A stretch of 14,936 bases of DNA from Comamonadaceae bacterium (GTDB lineage: Bacteria; Pseudomonadota; Gammaproteobacteria; Burkholderiales; Burkholderiaceae_C), in contig CANGZG010000048.1 in assembly GCA_947458415.1 (NCBI GenBank), positions 1 through 14,936 on the forward strand. Reading direction: 5' to 3'. Positions 13,155 to 14,936 of the stretch are shown one piece after another (the first letter of the stretch is position 1; each line of letters opens with the position of its first letter). The position numbers were made by a program, and so were the translations under genes. The notes under the pieces are model-generated. The model searched no databases. It was not told the DNA's origin and saw nothing but the letters and a program-made list of their open reading frames with translations.

Positions 13155-14147
13155 TCAAGCCAAACAGGTCACCCAGCCTGGTTCTTCGCCGGTTGCGAGG
13201 CGCTGCGTGAGCGTCAGCAGGCCGGTTTGGGCATCGCGCTCAAACACCCCCAAATGGTTAGATTTCTGCCCCGCCACCAACACATGCCTGCCATCCACGT
13301 CCAGCGCAAAACTGCGCGGCTGCAACTCGGTGGGCACATGGGCAAGCCATGTCAATGCGCCACGCTGCGCATCTGCCTTGAACACCGCCAGCGTGCTGGA
13401 ACTTCTGTCACAGGTGTATACAAACTGGCCATCGGCAGACACATGGATGTCAGCGGCCCAAGGCTTTCCCGTGAAACCGGCTGGCAAGGTATTCAAGGTT
13501 TGCATGTGTTGAAGTGTGCCTTGGGCGGCATCCCAAGCCAACACATCCAAGGTCGCGTCAAGTTCATTCAGAAGATAAAGCCATTGACCTTCGGGATGAA
13601 AACACAAGTGTCTGGGCCCCGAACCCGCGCGCGCTTGCCACTGTGTGTGAAGTGTGAGTTGTCCGCGTGATTCATCAAACCCAAACACCATCACCCCGTC
13701 ATCCCCCAAACACGGGACCAACACAAAACGGTTGTCAGGCGAAAACACCGCCGCATGCGGATGGCGAAGCGTGGACATGACCGTGTGATCGGATGCCGCT
13801 GGCTGTGCTGGCGTCAAGGGACAGACGGTCAAGCTGTGCGAATGGTAAGAAACCGCCAACAAAAACCGTCCGGTGCGGTCGATGCGCAAATTGCACATGC
13901 GGGCTGTCAAAGGCATTTCGTACAGGAGATTCAATTGCCCATGGGTGCGGTCCAACTGCAAACACACCAAGCTGTTGGGCTCTCCGCGCTTGGCCACATA
14001 CATGCGTTCGGTCATGGGTGAAATGCAAATGGGCCCAGGGCCCGCCCCCACCACACAAGTCGATGTCAAGGTCAATCGGCCAGTGTCAGCCCATTGCATG
14101 ACATGGATGTCCCCGCTGAGGGCATTGCTGACATAGACATGGGGCAT
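13155..14147 (-). CDS. Lactonase-family beta-propeller (6-phosphogluconolactonase-like)
   Basis: This is a seven-bladed beta-propeller of the lactonase family (YbhE/Pgl type), whose characterised members hydrolyse 6-phosphogluconolactone in the oxidative pentose phosphate pathway. The 330-residue product matches family length and shows repeated blade patterns. Family signatures include HPHAAVFSPD (129-138), PCLGDDGVMVF, GPRHLCFHPEG (177-187), NEL (194-196), AADIHVSADG (231-240) and the closing PRSFALDVDGRHVLVAGQ. It has no signal peptide, so a cytosolic location is likely. I chose ATG 14147; a TTG at 14162 adds five residues. It starts 79 bases after the tRNA 3' end and may share its transcript. 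No glucose-6-phosphate dehydrogenase gene is adjacent, so the substrate is inferred only from the family. Confidence 0.82.
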   Translation of the reverse strand: MPHVYVSNALSGDIHVMQWADTGRLTLTSTCVVGAGPGPICISPMTERMYVAKRGEPNSLVCLQLDRTHGQLNLLYEMPLTARMCNLRIDRTGRFLLAVSYHSHSLTVCPLTPAQPAASDHTVMSTLRHPHAAVFSPDNRFVLVPCLGDDGVMVFGFDESRGQLTLHTQWQARAGSGPRHLCFHPEGQWLYLLNELDATLDVLAWDAAQGTLQHMQTLNTLPAGFTGKPWAADIHVSADGQFVYTCDRSSSTLAVFKADAQRGALTWLAHVPTELQPRSFALDVDGRHVLVAGQKSNHLGVFERDAQTGLLTLTQRLATGEEPGWVTCLA

Positions 14148-14226
14148 GCGGCATCTACTCAAGTTGGTTACAACCAGCCGCCGGCTTGGAAAAACTCAGG
14201 CGCCCATGGGGGAAAGGCGTTGCGTC
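14148..14226. other. Gap between tRNA-Leu and the lactonase gene
   Basis: This space would hold the tRNA terminator or the lactonase promoter. On the minus strand a weak pairing (CGCC with GGCG around a pyrimidine-rich loop) is followed by TGAGTTTTT, but the stem is only four or five pairs. A short inverted repeat GGTT-AC-AACC lies near 14164-14176. Neither is a convincing terminator. I see no clear promoter. Confidence 0.3.
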
Positions 14227-14320
14227 TGGTGCCTGAGACCGGAATCGAACCGGTACGCCCCTTATTCAGGAAAGCGGCGGATTTTAAGTCCGCTGTGTCT
14301 ACCTATTTCACCACTCAGGC
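14227..14320 (-). tRNA. tRNA-Leu (anticodon UAA)
   Basis: Read on the minus strand, the acceptor arms GCCTGAG and CTCAGGC pair fully, followed by encoded ACCA at the 3' end (14227-14230). The D arm reads GTGAAATAGGTAGACAC. The anticodon arm is GCGGA-CTTAAAA-TCCGC with anticodon TAA at 14284-14286. The T arm is ACCGG-TTCGATT-CCGGT. A 22-base variable arm (CGCTTTCCTG to GGGGCGT) makes it a class II tRNA, as expected for leucine. It decodes UUA and UUG; TTG is the commonest-looking Leu codon in this window. It lies 22 bases after the RodZ-like gene and before the lactonase gene on the same strand. Confidence 0.97.
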
Positions 14321-14342
14321 TGTGCTGTATTGTGGCAAATAT

Positions 14343-14936
14343 TCAGGGGCTGACGACTTGCTCCGCCAAATAAATACGCTGCCCCACATTGGCCGGCAAC
14401 ATGAGTTTGCTTCCTTGGTAATAAATGTTGACCGATGAAAGCGCGTTGCTGCTGATGGTCCACGGTGCTGGCCCATGCACACTGCGACCAGACCCTGGCG
14501 CCAGGTTCAACACCGTGCGGTTACGTTTTGCATCGTCCACGCACAACTGAACAGGCTTGGTGGCCTGAAGATAAACGTAGTTTCCGGGCTTGGATACCGA
14601 ATGCGGTGACACCGAGGTGGGGTCGGTGTTGATGGCTGCACAGTCATTTTTGTCCACAGACAACGCTGAGGTTTCCAACTTCGTGGGCTCAGCAAGCGCT
14701 GCGTTCTCGGTATGGGGCTTGACAGGATCCAACCTCGGCTGGTTGTCTGCAGTTGCAGCGGCATTCAAAGTCGCCGGGGCAGTGGCGAGCGACGCAGGTT
14801 CAGAAGCAGTTGCCACGGCTTGCGTCTCGACCTGTTCTGTTTTGACCGCTTGGCTTGCAACTGGCTCGCGCGAATCAGCTGTTGGGGTTTGCTCTGTCGG
14901 GACAGACACACCAATGGGGTTCACCCATTCGGAAAA
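14343..14936 (-). CDS. RodZ-like protein, C-terminal part (window edge)
   Basis: The frame is open to the window end, so only the last 197 residues are seen. A GTG at 14924 could be read as a start, but four in-frame residues precede it (FSEW) and the protein probably begins outside. The visible part starts with about 110 residues rich in Ala, Thr, Pro, Glu and Gln, like a periplasmic linker. A compact domain follows, with NYVYLQATKPVQLCVDD, a GRSVHGPAPWTISS stretch, SVNIYYQGSKLML and a terminal QRIYLAE. This resembles the C-terminal DUF4115 domain of the cell-shape protein RodZ (compare GQAPYKLKIG and VQIQYQGKPVDL of E. coli). The usual ispG neighbour does not follow; a tRNA does. It could be a RodZ paralogue. 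Confidence 0.6.
   Translation of the reverse strand, partial: FSEWVNPIGVSVPTEQTPTADSREPVASQAVKTEQVETQAVATASEPASLATAPATLNAAATADNQPRLDPVKPHTENAALAEPTKLETSALSVDKNDCAAINTDPTSVSPHSVSKPGNYVYLQATKPVQLCVDDAKRNRTVLNLAPGSGRSVHGPAPWTISSNALSSVNIYYQGSKLMLPANVGQRIYLAEQVVSP

Noticed and set aside
14194..14320. Eight-base direct repeat (ACTCAGGC) at the tRNA acceptor end and at 14194-14201, considered as an attachment-site pair
   Set aside because: Eight bases is within chance, the copies lie about 120 bases apart with only the tRNA between them, and no integrase or foreign gene is present.

Overview
The window looks like chromosomal DNA of a betaproteobacterium in the Burkholderiales, most probably Comamonadaceae (a freshwater Limnohabitans/Rhodoferax-like organism is a reasonable guess). 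The basis is recall, not a database search: a GlyA with the lineage-typical HCGASAN segment, Leu codons strongly biased to TTG/CTG, the glyA-nrdR-rib-nusB-tol linkage, and a conserved protein next to tolA that I know only from Burkholderiales. Almost all of the window is coding. No insertion sequence, integrase, phage gene or CRISPR array is visible.

Layout, plus strand (72-12508): sixteen co-oriented genes form one dense chain. First come glyA (serine/glycine and one-carbon metabolism) and nrdR (repressor of ribonucleotide reductase genes). Next is a five-gene type IV minor pilin set (FimT-like, PilV, PilW, PilX-like, PilE-like). Then the riboflavin block ribD-ribE-ribBA-ribH with nusB, followed by a class I/II aminotransferase, and finally ybgC-tolQ-tolR-tolA of the Tol-Pal envelope system. 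Seven junctions overlap, six of them by four bases (ATGA type). The largest gap in the chain is 66 bases, so translational coupling and long shared transcripts are likely. The classic nrdR-ribD neighbourhood is split here by the pilin genes.

Layout, minus strand (14936-12511): the order of transcription is a partial RodZ-like (DUF4115-type) protein cut by the window edge, tRNA-Leu(UAA), a seven-bladed beta-propeller lactonase of the 6-phosphogluconolactonase family, and a conserved acidic protein of unknown function. That last gene ends two bases from the end of tolA, so the two operons converge tail to tail with no room for a terminator between them.

How the genes work together: RibD, the RibB half of RibBA, RibH and RibE cover every riboflavin step except the first, GTP cyclohydrolase II. 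The RibA-like half of the local RibBA has lost the zinc cysteines of that enzyme, so a separate RibA is expected elsewhere. The minor pilins would prime assembly of a type IV pilus whose motor and major pilin lie elsewhere. The FimT-like protein has a C-terminal GRxR motif of the type linked to DNA binding in natural transformation. TolQ, TolR and TolA form the inner-membrane part of Tol-Pal; tolB and pal are not in the window.

I see no clearly new defence or mobile system. The best leads are the pilin cluster (no pilY1, PilW without Glu+5), the degenerate RibA domain, and the uncharacterised protein convergent with tolA.
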